Assembly (NCBI GenBank): GCA_029558955.1
Contig: JAKQCW010000329.1
Coordinates: 1-51,267 of the forward strand
Length of the DNA: 51,267 nucleotides
From: Chloroflexota bacterium
GTDB lineage: Bacteria; Chloroflexota; Anaerolineae; JAAEKA01
Reading direction: 5' to 3'
Shown here: positions 11,314-21,882 of the stretch, one piece after another
Numbering within the stretch: position 1 is the stretch's first letter
Layout of the letters: each line of letters starts with the position of its first letter
The notes under the pieces: model-generated
What the model saw: the letters and a program-made list of their open reading frames with translations, nothing else
Told to the model about the DNA's origin: nothing
Databases searched by the model: none
Translations under genes and position numbers: made by a program

Positions 11314-12087
11314 CTAGCCTTCCTTCCTGGCCACAATCACCAGCCGGCGACTGAAGACGTCGAACGGAAAGGCATCCGGCGGCGACGCCAGCGCGCCGTG
11401 GTAGGCCAGCGGCGTCAACCCGGCCTGGCGCAGCATCTGCGACAACTCGGTGGCCGTGTAGACGTGCACCTTGAAGAAGACGCTGCGGCGTTCGCCGCTG
11501 TCGTCGGTCCACAGCATCATCTCGGTGTTCATGCCGCTGATGGGGTCAAACTGGCGGCTGGTGCAGACCAACAGATCGTCCACTTCGAACCAGTCGGTCT
11601 CGCGGTAATCGGATATCACCCGGTCGCGGTGGGAGAGGTCGATGATGAACAGCCCGCCCGGCTTGAGCACCCGCGTCACCTCCGCCAGCACCTGCTGGTT
11701 GTCCTCGGGGGCTTCGAAGTAGCCAAAGGCGGTAAAGACGTTGATCAGCGCGTCGAAGCGTCCAGACCACGCCGCGGGCAGTTGGCGCATATCCCCGCGG
11801 CAAAACTCCAGGGCCAGGCCCGTCTCGGAGGCGGCCTCCTGCGCCTGCTCCAGCAGCAGGGGCGACAGGTCGAAGCCTGTCACGCGGTAGCCGACTTGCG
11901 CCAGCGGGATGGCAGTGCGGCCAAAGCCGCAGGCCAGATCCAGAATCTCGCCGTCGTCAGGCGCGCCATGGCGACTGAGCAGCGCGGCCAGCGCCTCGGC
12001 CTCCTGTGCGGTGTGCAACGGCCCGCGGGCCTCGGCAAACAGGGTCAGGTATTTCTCGTCGAACAGCTCTTGCCACCATTCTGCCAT
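11314..12087 (-). CDS. Class I SAM-dependent methyltransferase
   Basis: The 257-aa soluble protein has a standard Rossmann methyltransferase core: motif I ILDLACGFGRTA (about 48-59), an acidic residue after beta-2 (GFDLSP), motif II GDMRQLP, and the post-motif VLKPGGLFIIDLSH. These suggest small-molecule methylation, but the substrate cannot be read from the sequence. ATG at 12087 has GAGGTGATC just upstream. It lies directly downstream of a valine T-box and upstream of valS, so its transcription should depend on uncharged tRNA-Val. It could act on a tRNA, an amino-acid-related metabolite or something unconnected that was inserted into the valS unit. Confidence 0.85.
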   Translation of the reverse strand: MAEWWQELFDEKYLTLFAEARGPLHTAQEAEALAALLSRHGAPDDGEILDLACGFGRTAIPLAQVGYRVTGFDLSPLLLEQAQEAASETGLALEFCRGDMRQLPAAWSGRFDALINVFTAFGYFEAPEDNQQVLAEVTRVLKPGGLFIIDLSHRDRVISDYRETDWFEVDDLLVCTSRQFDPISGMNTEMMLWTDDSGERRSVFFKVHVYTATELSQMLRQAGLTPLAYHGALASPPDAFPFDVFSRRLVIVARKEG

Positions 12088-12128
12088 CGGATCACCTCAT
12101 GCGCGCAGGAAAAAGCTCGTTACCGCTC

Positions 12129-12183
12129 CGGCGCCGGACACTTGCACTCGCTCTGGCCAGGATGAATCAAGTGCCCGGCGCCG
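12129..12183 (-). other. Long hairpin between T-box terminator and methyltransferase
   Basis: Arms at 12129-12144 (CGGCGCCGGACACTTG on the plus strand) and 12168-12183 pair over 16 bases around a 23-nt loop. The single mismatch on the plus strand becomes a G-U pair in the minus-strand transcript, so the fold favours the methyltransferase mRNA. A TTTTT tract follows about 13 nt after the stem, too far for a classical terminator. Its role is unknown. Confidence 0.6.
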
Positions 12184-12196
12184 ATGGCTCAGCAGT

Positions 12197-12463
12197 AAAA
12201 AAAGCTCCCTTCGTCACAAGGACGAAAGGAGTTTTCGCGGTACCACCTTGTTTGACAACCGGCCATGCGACCGGTCGCCCACTCGAAGCTGTAACGGGCT
12301 CACCCGGAACGGCCTACTGCCACGGCATGGTTTCGGCCCATCGACTCGCCGGCGACCTTCAGCGGCGCTCACGTCCGGGCAGGCTCTCAGTCGCTGGCCT
12401 GCCCTCCCTGGCGACGGCGTTCCGCTTACTCCTCCGGTTCACAGTCGTTGCTCCTCTTCGATT
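12197..12463 (-). promoter_or_regulatory. T-box riboswitch, valine specific (specifier GUC)
   Basis: In the minus-strand transcript Stem I closes with CGACU (12443-12447) pairing AGUCG (12342-12346), then CCGG pairing CCGG. The specifier loop follows, with the conserved AGUA motif on its 5' side and UGAAG-GUC on its 3' side. The GUC at 12354-12356 is a valine codon. The loop is capped by an AGCGG/CCGCU stem. Further out are an AGGGAG bulge and an 8-bp distal stem GGGCAGGC/GCCUGCCC. The T-box sequence AAGGTGGTACCGCG lies at 12236-12249. It is followed by a terminator stem (12205-12215 with 12221-12231) and seven U residues (12197-12203). Uncharged tRNA-Val should favour antitermination and so expression of the downstream methyltransferase and valS. 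Confidence 0.93.
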
Positions 12464-12469
12464 GCGCGG

Positions 12470-12498
12470 ATTATAACGTAGCTGGCGCGTGGAGTCAA
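12470..12498 (-). promoter_or_regulatory. Promoter driving the T-box/valS unit
   Basis: On the minus strand, TTGACT (12493-12498), a 17-bp spacer and TATAAT (12470-12475) form a near-consensus promoter. The expected start near 12463 lies just 5' of T-box Stem I. Confidence 0.85.
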
Positions 12499-12520
12499 GC
12501 CGCGGCCGCGGCGCTGGCAG

Positions 12521-13096
12521 CTACTGCATGAGCCAGTTGGCCAACTGGGGCAGCAATCCCGCGCCGGCATAGGCCAGCAGCACCATGCGAATGGTCTTGC
12601 CGGCGATGCAGGCCGCCAGGAAGAGGCCAACAGGGAAGCGCAGCGCGCCGGCCGCGATGCCGGCCACGTCGAAGGCCGGGTTGGGGATTGCCGCCGCGGC
12701 AAAGATGAACCAGGCGCCGTAGCGTCCCATCTGGCGCGCGGTCCAGTCGTAGCTGGCCTGGTTCTCGATCATGCCGCGGCCGCCGTAGCCGACCAGATAG
12801 CCGCTGAGCTCGCCCAGGCCCGCGCCCAGGCCCGCCGCCAGCCCCACCAGCAGCGGGCTGGCCATGGTTCCGCCCATGGCGAAGGTCAGGGCGAAGGCCG
12901 GCATGGGCAGGATGATGGTGGCGCCGCTGACCAGACTGGCCAGGAAGATGCCCAGATAGCCATAGCGCCCCAGGCCGGCCAGGGAATCGCGCAACAGCAG
13001 CGCTCCCACCGTCAGCCCGATGAAGATCAACAGCGCGGCGGTCCGCAGGGCGGTGGTTTGGGCTTTTGTGGTCTGCCCCAGACGGGGGAAGGGCAT
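12521..13096 (-). CDS. VTT/DedA-type (SNARE-associated) membrane protein
   Basis: About 191 aa from the ATG at 13096. The frame is open to 13204, but that upstream stretch holds two stable hairpins, one of which looks like the previous operon's terminator. No good ribosome-binding site marks either start. The protein has about five hydrophobic segments and the VTT-type pattern LASLVSGATIILPMPAF, GAGLGELSGYLVGYGGRG and a conserved Pro near AAAIPNPAFDVAG. It resembles the YqaA/YdjX branch rather than classical DedA. These proteins are implicated in lipid scrambling and membrane homeostasis; the role here is inferred. The gene ends just before the T-box promoter. Confidence 0.8.
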   Translation of the reverse strand: MPFPRLGQTTKAQTTALRTAALLIFIGLTVGALLLRDSLAGLGRYGYLGIFLASLVSGATIILPMPAFALTFAMGGTMASPLLVGLAAGLGAGLGELSGYLVGYGGRGMIENQASYDWTARQMGRYGAWFIFAAAAIPNPAFDVAGIAAGALRFPVGLFLAACIAGKTIRMVLLAYAGAGLLPQLANWLMQ

Positions 13097-13111
13097 GGGA
13101 GCGAATTGCGC

Positions 13112-13143
13112 CACGCCCCCGCGCGCGTGCGCACGGGGGCGTG
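13112..13143. other. GC-rich hairpin upstream of the VTT protein gene
   Basis: Ten-base arms CACGCCCCCG and CGGGGGCGTG (13112-13121 and 13134-13143) surround a 12-nt CG-rich loop. No T-tract follows on either strand, so it is not an obvious terminator. It sits 15 bases upstream of the chosen ATG and could affect translation initiation. Confidence 0.5.
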
Positions 13144-13171
13144 AGAAGCACCAACGATCCTTGAAACGAAG

Positions 13172-13206
13172 CGTTGCGCCGATCAGCGTGTCTGATCGGC
13201 GCAACG
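13172..13206 (-). terminator. Terminator of the tandem-cyclophilin gene
   Basis: A perfect 15-bp stem (13172-13186 with 13192-13206) with loop CGTGT lies 17 bases after the cyclophilin gene's stop. On the minus strand it runs into CTTCGTTTC, a weak T-tract. It also shows that the longer VTT frame (to 13204) would start inside a hairpin. Confidence 0.7.
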
Positions 13207-13223
13207 TCGTCTACGATTCGAGG

Positions 13224-14594
<1,371 letters not shown>

Positions 14595-14632
14595 GAGAAA
14601 GGTACCTCCAATAGAATGGTAGATCGGTGACT

Positions 14633-15982
14633 TTATGCTGCTGAGGCGGTGGGCAAGGGCGCACCCAGTCGGATCACCCGTCCGTTGCAGTCAGCCAGCG
14701 CTCTGGTGACGTTGACGGCGTCGATGACGACGGGACAACCTTCGACCACCTGCCGGTAGTCCAAATCGGTGTGGCCTGTGATGATGGCCACGGCGTCGGC
14801 CGCTGCCAGCCCGGCTGCCAGCGGCGTCGAGTGCAGCGTCACCGTGGCGCGGTGCAGCACGCTGCCGCCGACGGTGAAACTGGACACGTAGGGGTCATGA
14901 TACTCTACTTTTGCTCCAAAGTCCAACAGGAGTTCGATGACGCGCTGGGCCGGCGAGTTGCGCGCGTCGTCGATATCGCGCTTGAAGGCCACCCCCAAGA
15001 CCAACACGTTGGCGCCGTAGAGCGCCTTGCCGTGCAGGTTCAGCCCGGCCGCGATCTTGCGCACCACATGCTCCGGCATGTCGGCGTTGACCTCAGCCGC
15101 CAGCTCGATGAATTTGGTGTAGAAATCGAACTCCCGGGCCTTCCACGACAGGTAGTAGGGATCGACCGGGATGCAGTGGCCGCCCACGCCGGGGCCGGGG
15201 GTGAAGGCCATGAAGCCGAAGGGCTTGGTGCGCGCGGCCGCGATCACCTCCCAGATGTCGATGTTCATGCGCTCCATCAGCACGGCCAGCTCGTTGACCA
15301 GCGCGATGTTGACGCTGCGGAAGATGTTTTCCAGCAGCTTGGTCATCTCGGCCGCCCGCGGCGTGGAGACGGCATGAACCGCGGGGGTCAGGTGGCTGAA
15401 CAGGGTGCAGGCCAGCTCGGTGCAGGTTGGGGTCAGCCCGCCGACAACCTTGGGGGTGTTGTGGGCGCTGTACTGCTGGTTGCCCGGGTCGATGCGCTCC
15501 GGCGAGAAGACCAGGTGAAAATCGTGGCCCGCCCGCAGCCCGCCCCGCTCCAGGATCGGCTGCACGATCTCCTCGGTGGTGCCGGGGTAGGTGGTGCTCT
15601 GCAGGATGACCATCTGGCCGCGGTGCAGGTGGGGGGCGATCCCCTCGGCCGCGGCGATGATGAAGGCCAGATCAGGCGTCTTCATGGCGTCGAAGGGGGT
15701 GGGGACGCAGATCAGCACGATGTCGGCCTCAGCCAGACGGCTGTAGTCGCCGGTGGCCTGCAGCGCGCCGCTGCCCACCAGCCCGGCCAACAGGTCGGAT
15801 GGCACGTCAGGGATGTCGCTGTGGCCGCGGTTGACGGCAGCCACGCGCTGCGGGTTCACGTCCAGGCCGAGCACGCGGAAGCCGGCCTGGGCGAAGGCTG
15901 AGGCGTGGGGCAGGCCGACGTAGCCCAGCCCGATAACGCAGATAACAGCTTGCTTGGAGGTGATTTTTGCGTGTAGCTCCAT
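14633..15982 (-). CDS. wbpA: Nucleotide-sugar 6-dehydrogenase, WbpA-like (UDP-GlcNAc/UDP-ManNAc dehydrogenase)
   Basis: The ATG at 15982 has AAGGA six bases upstream; the longer frame would run through a hairpin. The 449-aa product has the NAD-binding GLGYVG (18-23), the conserved Lys214 (EMTKLLEN) and the catalytic Cys270 in [21 protein letters not shown]. That wording matches the UDP-N-acetylhexosamine dehydrogenases (WbpA/WecC group) better than UDP-glucose dehydrogenase. [13 protein letters not shown] near the C-terminus also fits. It oxidises C6 of a UDP-N-acetyl sugar to a uronate for surface glycan. The WbpB-like dehydrogenase at 20848-21882 would take the next step, so the pair suggests UDP-GlcNAcA-derived sugars. 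Substrate choice between GlcNAc and ManNAc is not certain. Confidence 0.88.
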   Translation of the reverse strand: MELHAKITSKQAVICVIGLGYVGLPHASAFAQAGFRVLGLDVNPQRVAAVNRGHSDIPDVPSDLLAGLVGSGALQATGDYSRLAEADIVLICVPTPFDAMKTPDLAFIIAAAEGIAPHLHRGQMVILQSTTYPGTTEEIVQPILERGGLRAGHDFHLVFSPERIDPGNQQYSAHNTPKVVGGLTPTCTELACTLFSHLTPAVHAVSTPRAAEMTKLLENIFRSVNIALVNELAVLMERMNIDIWEVIAAARTKPFGFMAFTPGPGVGGHCIPVDPYYLSWKAREFDFYTKFIELAAEVNADMPEHVVRKIAAGLNLHGKALYGANVLVLGVAFKRDIDDARNSPAQRVIELLLDFGAKVEYHDPYVSSFTVGGSVLHRATVTLHSTPLAAGLAAADAVAIITGHTDLDYRQVVEGCPVVIDAVNVTRALADCNGRVIRLGAPLPTASAA

Positions 15983-16019
15983 GTTTTCCTTCGATTCGTT
16001 GGTGTCGGACTCTTGGCAG

Positions 16020-16042
16020 AAAGACCGCTCCGGCCGGTCTTT
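16020..16042 (-). terminator. Hairpin between initiating transferase and wbpA-like gene
   Basis: Arms AAAGACCG (16020-16027) and CGGTCTTT (16035-16042) form an 8-bp stem around CTCCGGC. The minus-strand message ends the stem in TCTTTCTG, so it could terminate or attenuate transcription between the two genes. Confidence 0.5.
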
Positions 16043-16073
16043 GCGCAGCCCCCGGGGCCGCCAATGGGTGCAG

Positions 16074-17102
16074 TTACTCGTAGCCCACCTTGGTCTCCAG
16101 CCACCAGATGACATAGATGGCAATGCTGGCCACAGCCATCCCCACCAGATAGCCCTCGATCACGGTGGCTGTGGTGATGAAGATGCTGATCATGCCGAAG
16201 ATGCCGCCGATCAGATAACAGAGCAGCACGGCCTCGCGCTTGGAGCCGGTGACGCGCGCCAGCCGGTGCGAGATGTGATCCTTGCCCGGCGTGGTGAGCG
16301 GGTTCTTGCCGCGCCGCAGCCGGGAGATGACCACCAGCGTGGTGTCCAGGATCGGCAGGCCCAACGCCAGCACCGGCGCCATCCAGGTGACGATGTCGAC
16401 GTTGGCCGGAAAGCGCAGCTTGATGCCGATGGCGGCCAGCACAAAGCCGATGAAGAGCGAGCCGCTGTCGCCCATGAAGATGCTGGCCGGGTTGAAGTTG
16501 TAGAAGAGGAAGCCGATGCAGGCGCCCAGCAGCGCGGCCGACAGCGCGCCCACCAGGTATTGGCCGCTGAGCGCGGCCAACAGCAGAAAGAAGCCGGCCG
16601 CCACCGTGGCCACGCCGGCCGACAGCCCATCCATGTTGTCCAGGAAGTTGAGCGCGTTGGTGATGCCCACCACCCAGAAGATCGTCGCCAGCCAGTTGAC
16701 CCAGACCAGGGAAAACATCTGCACCTGCACGCCGCTGAGGATCAGAATCGCCGCGGCCACCACCTGCACCAGCAGCTTGGGCAGCGGGTTGACCGGGCTG
16801 CGGTCGTCGATGCCGCCGATGACCGAGACCATGGTGGCGCCCAGCATGATGCCGGCCAGCTCGTTGATGCGAAAGCGGGCGCCCAAGAGCAGCAGCGCCA
16901 GGATGAAGCCCAGATAGATGGCCACCCCTCCCAGCCGCGGCATCGGCGCCGCATGCACCTTGCGCACGCTGGGCTGGTCGACGAAGCCGAAACGCCAGGC
17001 GACGCGCCGGACCACCGGCGTGGTCACCAGCACCAGCAGCAGGGCAGTCAGGGCCACCAGGATGTAGACGCTGGTGGGGTGAACGGCCAGAAAAGCGATC
17101 AT
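16074..17102 (-). CDS. Polyprenyl-phosphate sugar-1-phosphate transferase (WecA/TagO/MraY superfamily)
   Basis: The 342-aa integral membrane protein has about ten hydrophobic helices and all family motifs: [18 protein letters not shown] (42-59), the Asp-Asp pair at 99-100, [12 protein letters not shown] (152-163), FMGDSGS (209-215) and the HIxHR-type HISHR (276-280). Such enzymes transfer a sugar-1-phosphate, usually GlcNAc-1-P, from UDP to undecaprenyl phosphate to start glycan assembly on the cytoplasmic face. The HISHR form and the surroundings favour WecA/TagO over MraY. Its ATG overlaps the stop of the upstream O-antigen-ligase gene by four bases (ATGA), implying coupled translation. Confidence 0.92.
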   Translation of the reverse strand: MIAFLAVHPTSVYILVALTALLLVLVTTPVVRRVAWRFGFVDQPSVRKVHAAPMPRLGGVAIYLGFILALLLLGARFRINELAGIMLGATMVSVIGGIDDRSPVNPLPKLLVQVVAAAILILSGVQVQMFSLVWVNWLATIFWVVGITNALNFLDNMDGLSAGVATVAAGFFLLLAALSGQYLVGALSAALLGACIGFLFYNFNPASIFMGDSGSLFIGFVLAAIGIKLRFPANVDIVTWMAPVLALGLPILDTTLVVISRLRRGKNPLTTPGKDHISHRLARVTGSKREAVLLCYLIGGIFGMISIFITTATVIEGYLVGMAVASIAIYVIWWLETKVGYE

Positions 17103-20100
17103 TGTAGCTGTTGAATCAGCGCTTCCAGGGTGGCCCGATCGTCGGCGTTCTCCACCACGGTGAGGGCCTGCTGGGCATAGCGCAGCGCCGTGGCGGCGTC
17201 GCCCTGCTGTGCGTAGAGCGCAGCCAGGTTTTGCAAGGCGCCGGCGTCGGTGGGGCGCAGCTCCAGCAGGGCCAGGTTCTGCTCGATGGCCTTGTCGATC
17301 TCGCCCTGCTCGGAATAGAGGAAGCCCAGCAGGCTGCGCAGGGTGACGTTGCGCGGCGCCACCTCGACTCCCTGCTCATAGGTGCGGATGGCCTCGTCGA
17401 TCTGGTTGGTGCTGCGGTAGAAGTCGCCCAGGCGGCGGTAGGTCTCGGCGTAGCGCGGGTCCAGCCGCAGCGAGATCATGAACTGCTCCAGCGCCTGGCT
17501 GGGGTCGCCGGCCATCTGGTAGGCCGAGGCGTATTCGTTGTGCAGGTGGGCGGCGTTGGGGCTGAGGCGGGTGGCCACCGAGTAGTAGTCCAGCGACTTC
17601 TGCACGGCCGCGGCCCGTTCCCCGGCGTCGGCCAACTGCGCCCAGGCCAGGTAGAGGCGGCCCAGGTTGGCGCTGTGGTCGGTGTTCATCGGGTTCAGCT
17701 CCTGGGCCCGCAGCAGGGAGCGTTCAGCCTCGCGCAAGGCCTGTTGCCGGTCGCTCCCCGATGCCCGGCGGGCGCGCTCCAGTTGGGCGCGGCCCAGGAA
17801 GAGATAATAGTAGTCCTCGCTCGGCTCTTCGTCCAGCGCCATCTGGTAGAGGAAGATGGCCTCATCGAAACGGTCGGCGTTTTCGTAGGCCTGGCCCTGC
17901 TTGAAGATGGTGTCGGCGCGCACCAGGCTGACGTTGACTTCGAAGATGAAGACCAGCGCCAGGATCGGCAGGACCAGCCCGGCCGCCGCCGCCAGCCAGC
18001 CGCCCGATCCCAGCCAGGCGCTGCCCTTGTTGGGCCGAACCCACCAGATCAGGCCGGCCAGCAGGGCCAACAGCAGCAGGATCACCACATAGTAGGTGAC
18101 AATGTGGTCGGCGGCCATGACGGCGACCTGTTCCACCGTGACGGCGCCGGTCTGTTGCAGGCGGGCATCGCGGGCGACGCCGCCGGCATGGATCAAGCCG
18201 AAGACCAGGAAGATGCCCAGGCTGATGGCCGAATAGAGCAGCGCACCCAGGCCCAGCCAGCGGCCCGTGGCGTCTTTGCGGCTGCGGGCAACGTCGAACA
18301 GGGCGATGAGCATCCCCACCAGCCAGACAAAGAGCACCATCCACAACAAACCGAGGCTCACGACCCGCTCACGTTCGACGATGCGGGTGGTGAAGGCGCT
18401 CACGAAGACGGCCAGCGGGCTGGACTGGCGCAGCGCCAGCACGTTGGGGTTGATGATGTAGTCGTAGGCCAGGGTGAAGAGCACCATGCCCATCACGGCG
18501 GCATAGACCGTCACCTCGGCCCAGGGGAAGTGGACGCCGCGCTCGCGGCCGGCGGGCGCGGTGGGTGCAGCCGCTCGTTTGCCCTTGGCCGGCTGGCTGC
18601 CCTTGCCGGATGAGGGGCGGGCGGCGCTGGCCGGCGCCTTGCGCTCGGCCGCAGGTGCAGCCGCCTGCTCCGGCTGCGGGGCATCCAACTGCAGCCAGTT
18701 CATGCCCAGCGCCGCCAGCACCGCGCTCCAGATCCAGAAATAGGTGCGGGTGGCGGCGATGGCGATGCCGAAGTGGATTTCGATGAAATGGGCGATCAGC
18801 GTGGCCAGGATGGTCATCACCAGCAGCTCACGCCGGCCCATGCGCATGGGCAGCCCGCGGCGCTCGTTCCACAGCGCGGCGACGGTGACGTAGAGGATCA
18901 CGCCGGCGATCAGGCCGGCCGGCAGGCTGATGCCCAGCAGCACCCAGTCGCCCCGCAGCCCGAAGGGGATCAGCCCGCCCAGCGCCGCGCCGGCCAGTGC
19001 GGTGAGCAGGAAGGCCCAGCGCTGGCGGCGGGTGCGAATCAGGCCCAGCCATTTGAGGCTGTAGTAAAACAGGCTGATGAACAGGGTCATGTAGGCCACG
19101 AAGCCCAGCGCGCCGGTGATGACCAACGAGTCGAAGGTTTCGTTGTGGGAGCGGTCGGGCGAGGCGTTGCGCGATTCGTGATAGGCCAGGTCGGGCGGGT
19201 AGAAGCGGTTGAAGGCGACCCACATGGCCTCGGGGCCATAGCCGACCAGCGGCCGGATCGCGTTGATGGCGTCGGGCTGCATGGCGGTGACCGAGCTGTC
19301 GCCGGAGAGATTGGGGTGCTCCAGCGGCTCGTGCGGCGCGACCAGGCTGCTGGCGCCCTGCCAGATCAGCGTGCGCACGCGCGCGGTGTTGGCCTCGAAG
19401 TCCAGCGCCGTGCCCAGGCGGCCGATGGTCGGGTTGCTGCGCAGCGCCGCCAGCGGCGAGTTGGACAGGTTGAAGACCACCAGAAAAGCGACCACCGCCA
19501 CGGCCAGGCCCATCATGGCCAACCAGCCATAGCTCAAGACTGCACGGGCGCCGCTGCCCAGGCTTTGGTTCTCCTTGGCCCAGGCGCGCACTCCCAACAG
19601 GCCGACCAGGCCAAAGAGGTAGAGGCCGGCCAGCAGACCCAGGAAGGGGCCGCGGCTCTGGGTGTAGAGGATGGTGAGGCTCTGTACGGCCAGAATGAAC
19701 AGGTAGCAGCCGGCCAGCACCGCAGCGCCCACGCCGCTGCGCCCCTCTTCGCTGCGCAGCAGGCGACCGAAATGCGACAGGGTGCGCTGCAAGGTCAGGA
19801 AGAAGGCCATCAGCAGATAGGCCGCCACGAAGATGGCGTTGCCCATGTTGGCGGCCACGCGGCGCTGCACATCGCCTCCCCAGGGCAGGGGATCCAGCCC
19901 GCCGTGCTGCAAGATGCCGTAGATGGCGATGGGCAGGCTGGTCAGGATGATGGCGTAGGCCATGCGTCGCCACTGTTCTGGCCGGCGCAGATGGCCCAAC
20001 ACCAGGAAGAAGATCACGATGTAGGAGAGCGTGGTGTAGGTTCCCTGCATGCGCTGATAGGAGCCCATCAGGCTGATGCGTGGGGTCAACGAAAAGAGGG

Positions 20101-20410
20101 TGCTGATCAGATAGGCCAGCACCAGCAGCAGGGTCGGCAGTACCAGCGGCGTGCTGCGCATGCGCTGCCAGAGCGAGGGCCGCGGCTCGCCGGTGCTTTC
20201 CGCCGCCGCCGGCCGGCTGCGTCCATCGTTGATGACCTTGACCAGCCAGGCCGTCGCCATCACCAGGGCGATGGAGCGCAGCAGGCTGATCTTGTCCGGC
20301 TCGAACACCCGACTGGAGTGGACGTTGAAAAAGAGGGGCGTGACAATCAACGCCGCCAGCCAGCCCGCTTCGATGAATGCCTCACACAGGCGCGATAGTT
20401 TCGTGGTCAT
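17099..20410 (-). CDS. O-antigen-ligase/polymerase-like membrane protein with C-terminal TPR domain
   Basis: The 1103-aa protein opens with many membrane helices. A Wzy_C/O-antigen-ligase signature sits near [17 protein letters not shown], with a large loop after it ([14 protein letters not shown]...[17 protein letters not shown]). Low-complexity Ala/Pro/Lys sequence is followed by further helices. From about residue 830 come several tetratricopeptide repeats (for example [26 protein letters not shown] and later A-W-Y/F-x-L repeats). Such proteins polymerise or ligate surface polysaccharide outside the membrane; the TPRs probably recruit partners. No Shine-Dalgarno sequence precedes the ATG at 20410, and an extended -10 box lies only nine bases upstream, so the message may be leaderless. 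It overlaps the downstream initiating transferase by four bases. Confidence 0.85.
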   Translation of the reverse strand: MTTKLSRLCEAFIEAGWLAALIVTPLFFNVHSSRVFEPDKISLLRSIALVMATAWLVKVINDGRSRPAAAESTGEPRPSLWQRMRSTPLVLPTLLLVLAYLISTLFSLTPRISLMGSYQRMQGTYTTLSYIVIFFLVLGHLRRPEQWRRMAYAIILTSLPIAIYGILQHGGLDPLPWGGDVQRRVAANMGNAIFVAAYLLMAFFLTLQRTLSHFGRLLRSEEGRSGVGAAVLAGCYLFILAVQSLTILYTQSRGPFLGLLAGLYLFGLVGLLGVRAWAKENQSLGSGARAVLSYGWLAMMGLAVAVVAFLVVFNLSNSPLAALRSNPTIGRLGTALDFEANTARVRTLIWQGASSLVAPHEPLEHPNLSGDSSVTAMQPDAINAIRPLVGYGPEAMWVAFNRFYPPDLAYHESRNASPDRSHNETFDSLVITGALGFVAYMTLFISLFYYSLKWLGLIRTRRQRWAFLLTALAGAALGGLIPFGLRGDWVLLGISLPAGLIAGVILYVTVAALWNERRGLPMRMGRRELLVMTILATLIAHFIEIHFGIAIAATRTYFWIWSAVLAALGMNWLQLDAPQPEQAAAPAAERKAPASAARPSSGKGSQPAKGKRAAAPTAPAGRERGVHFPWAEVTVYAAVMGMVLFTLAYDYIINPNVLALRQSSPLAVFVSAFTTRIVERERVVSLGLLWMVLFVWLVGMLIALFDVARSRKDATGRWLGLGALLYSAISLGIFLVFGLIHAGGVARDARLQQTGAVTVEQVAVMAADHIVTYYVVILLLLALLAGLIWWVRPNKGSAWLGSGGWLAAAAGLVLPILALVFIFEVNVSLVRADTIFKQGQAYENADRFDEAIFLYQMALDEEPSEDYYYLFLGRAQLERARRASGSDRQQALREAERSLLRAQELNPMNTDHSANLGRLYLAWAQLADAGERAAAVQKSLDYYSVATRLSPNAAHLHNEYASAYQMAGDPSQALEQFMISLRLDPRYAETYRRLGDFYRSTNQIDEAIRTYEQGVEVAPRNVTLRSLLGFLYSEQGEIDKAIEQNLALLELRPTDAGALQNLAALYAQQGDAATALRYAQQALTVVENADDRATLEALIQQLQ

Positions 20411-20418
20411 GAGGAAAG

Positions 20419-20427
20419 ATTATAGCA
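20419..20427 (-). promoter_or_regulatory. Extended -10 promoter, possibly giving a leaderless mRNA
   Basis: The minus strand reads TGCTATAAT (20419-20427), a perfect extended -10, with no good -35 box at 16-18 bp. The expected start falls at or within a few bases of the ATG at 20408-20410, where no ribosome-binding site is present. Confidence 0.55.
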
Positions 20428-20491
20428 CAGGTGATGGGGAAACAAATAGATGGCAGTGCGCGCAGCGATTTCAAATGTGATGGCTGCCATA

Positions 20492-20515
20492 TTGGAGTCG
20501 AGCCTTTAGGCGGGT
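20492..20515. repeat. Dispersed short palindrome, copy 1
   Basis: TTGGAGTCGAGCCTTTAGGC followed by GGGT. It is nearly identical to 23338-23361. The two copies differ at paired positions (GCCT-tt-AGGC against GGCT-tc-AGCC), so base pairing is retained by compensatory changes. Confidence 0.65.
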
Positions 20516-20534
20516 CGGCGCGCTCAATTCTACC

Positions 20535-20836
20535 GCTCGGGCCGGTCTCCGACCGAGCCCGCCGTTGCCTACCACTGACGCTCAGGCCGGTCTCCGACCG
20601 AGCCCGCCATTGCCTACCACTGACGCTCAGGCCGGTCTCCGACCGAGCCCGCCGTTGTCTACCATTGATGCTCAGGCCGGTCTCCGACCGAGCCCGCCGT
20701 TGTCTACCACTGACGCTCAGGCCGGTCTCCGACCGAGCCCGCCGTTGTCTGCCGCTGACGCTCAGGCCGGTTTCCGACCGAGCCCGCCATTGCCTACCAC
20801 TGACGCTCGGGCCGGTCTCCGACCGAGCCCGCCGTT
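20535..20836. repeat. Seven-copy 45-bp tandem hairpin array
   Basis: Units start at 20535, 20580, 20625, 20670, 20715, 20760 and 20805; the last is cut to its 32-bp hairpin part. Each carries the core GGCCGGTCTCCGACCGAGCC, which folds as GGC-CGGTC, TCC loop, GACCG-A-GCC with one bulged A. A GTTGTCTACCACTGACGCT-like linker follows. Divergence between units is a few substitutions. The array occupies most of the gap between the WbpB-like gene and the O-antigen-ligase gene. Because 45 is a multiple of three it creates spurious open frames. Function is unknown; transcription pausing, mRNA protection or a REP-like selfish repeat are possibilities. Confidence 0.95.
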
Positions 20837-20847
20837 TTCACCCGCGA

Positions 20848-21882
20848 TCACGCGCCCGGTGCAGGAGCGTCCAACCTGACCTCCCGCCCCGTGGCCGCAG
20901 CCTCATAGATGGCCAGCACCAGGGCCAGGGATTTGCGGGCTTCCTCGCCGGGGGTGCCGGGCGCGTGGCCATCGCGCACGGCCAGGGCGAAGTCGCGGAT
21001 CACCTCGCGGTGGCTGTAGCCGTAGACCGAAGGGGGATCGACCCGCTGGCTGGTCAGAATCTCCGCCTCCAGCTCCAACTGATCGCGCACCTTCCACAGG
21101 GTGATGCGGTTGAGCGCGGCGCCGCCCACCTGCACCGAGCCATGCTCGCCGAAGAGAGTCACCGAGCCTTCCAGGTTCTGCGGCCAGGTCAGGGTCGATC
21201 CCTCCACCGTGCCCAGCGCGCCGTTGGCGAAGCGCAGCACCGCCACCCCCACATCCTCGGCCTCCATCTGATGGGCCAGTGTGGCGGTATAGGCCTGCAC
21301 CGACTGCACCGGGCCCATCAGCCACTGCAAGGCGTCGATGTGGTGGATGCTCTGGTTCATCAGCGCGCCGCCGTCCATGGCCCAGGTGCCGTGCCAGCCA
21401 TCCTCGTAGTAGGACTGCGGCCGGTACCAGCGCACGCAGGCGTTGCCCAGGTAGAGCCGGCCCAGCAGCCCGGCGTCCACCGCCTGCCGTAGCTGCTGCA
21501 TGGGGGAGTTCAGGCGGTTCTGCAAGACCACGCCCAGCAGCCGGTTGTTGGCGCGGGCCGCGGCAATCATGCCATCGGCGTCGGGCAGGCTGAGCGCGAT
21601 GGGTTTCTCCACCAGCACATGCTTGCCGGCCTGCAAGGCGTCGATGGCCACCTGGGCGTGCAGCCCGCTGGGCACGCAGACGCTGACCGCGTCCACGTCT
21701 GGCCGGGCCAGCAGCTCATGGTAATCCTGGTAGGGGTCGGCGTGGTACTCGTCGCCAAAGCGGCGTGCGCGTTCGAAGCGGATGTCGGCGGTGGCCACCA
21801 GCCGGGTCTCGTGCAACTGTCCGATGGATTGGGCATGGCGCGGCGCAACCCGGCCGCAGCCGATGAGGGCGAAATGGATCAT
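20848..21882 (-). CDS. Gfo/Idh/MocA oxidoreductase, WbpB/WlbA-like
   Basis: The 344-aa protein has an N-terminal Rossmann NAD-binding motif (GCGRVAPRHA, 8-17), the catalytic EKP (92-94) and the sugar-binding region VRWYRPQSYYEDGWHGTWAMDGGALMNQSIHHIDAL. That last pattern is characteristic of UDP-N-acetyl-2-amino-2-deoxyglucuronate dehydrogenases (WbpB/WlbA), which oxidise C3 before transamination. The WbpA-like gene 5 kb downstream would supply the substrate, and the DegT-type aminotransferase at 44002 could act next. The ATG overlaps the stop of the upstream glycosyltransferase by four bases. The 45-bp repeat array begins 12 bases beyond its stop. Family is certain, substrate probable. Confidence 0.85.
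   Translation of the reverse strand: MIHFALIGCGRVAPRHAQSIGQLHETRLVATADIRFERARRFGDEYHADPYQDYHELLARPDVDAVSVCVPSGLHAQVAIDALQAGKHVLVEKPIALSLPDADGMIAAARANNRLLGVVLQNRLNSPMQQLRQAVDAGLLGRLYLGNACVRWYRPQSYYEDGWHGTWAMDGGALMNQSIHHIDALQWLMGPVQSVQAYTATLAHQMEAEDVGVAVLRFANGALGTVEGSTLTWPQNLEGSVTLFGEHGSVQVGGAALNRITLWKVRDQLELEAEILTSQRVDPPSVYGYSHREVIRDFALAVRDGHAPGTPGEEARKSLALVLAIYEAAATGREVRLDAPAPGA

Noticed and set aside
13097-13204. N-terminal extension of the VTT/DedA-type protein
   Set aside because: The stretch contains the cyclophilin gene's terminator hairpin and another GC-rich hairpin, and its translation (Arg/His/Gly-rich) does not look like family sequence.
20535-20836. CRISPR array
   Set aside because: Repeat units abut at a constant 45 bp with no unique spacers, and no cas genes are present.
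20431-21492. Plus-strand open frames with repeated PVSDRARRCLPLTL- or AQAGLRPSPPL-type units
   Set aside because: They are translations of the 45-bp tandem repeat (45 is a multiple of three) and run antisense into the WbpB-like gene; no start signal or family match.
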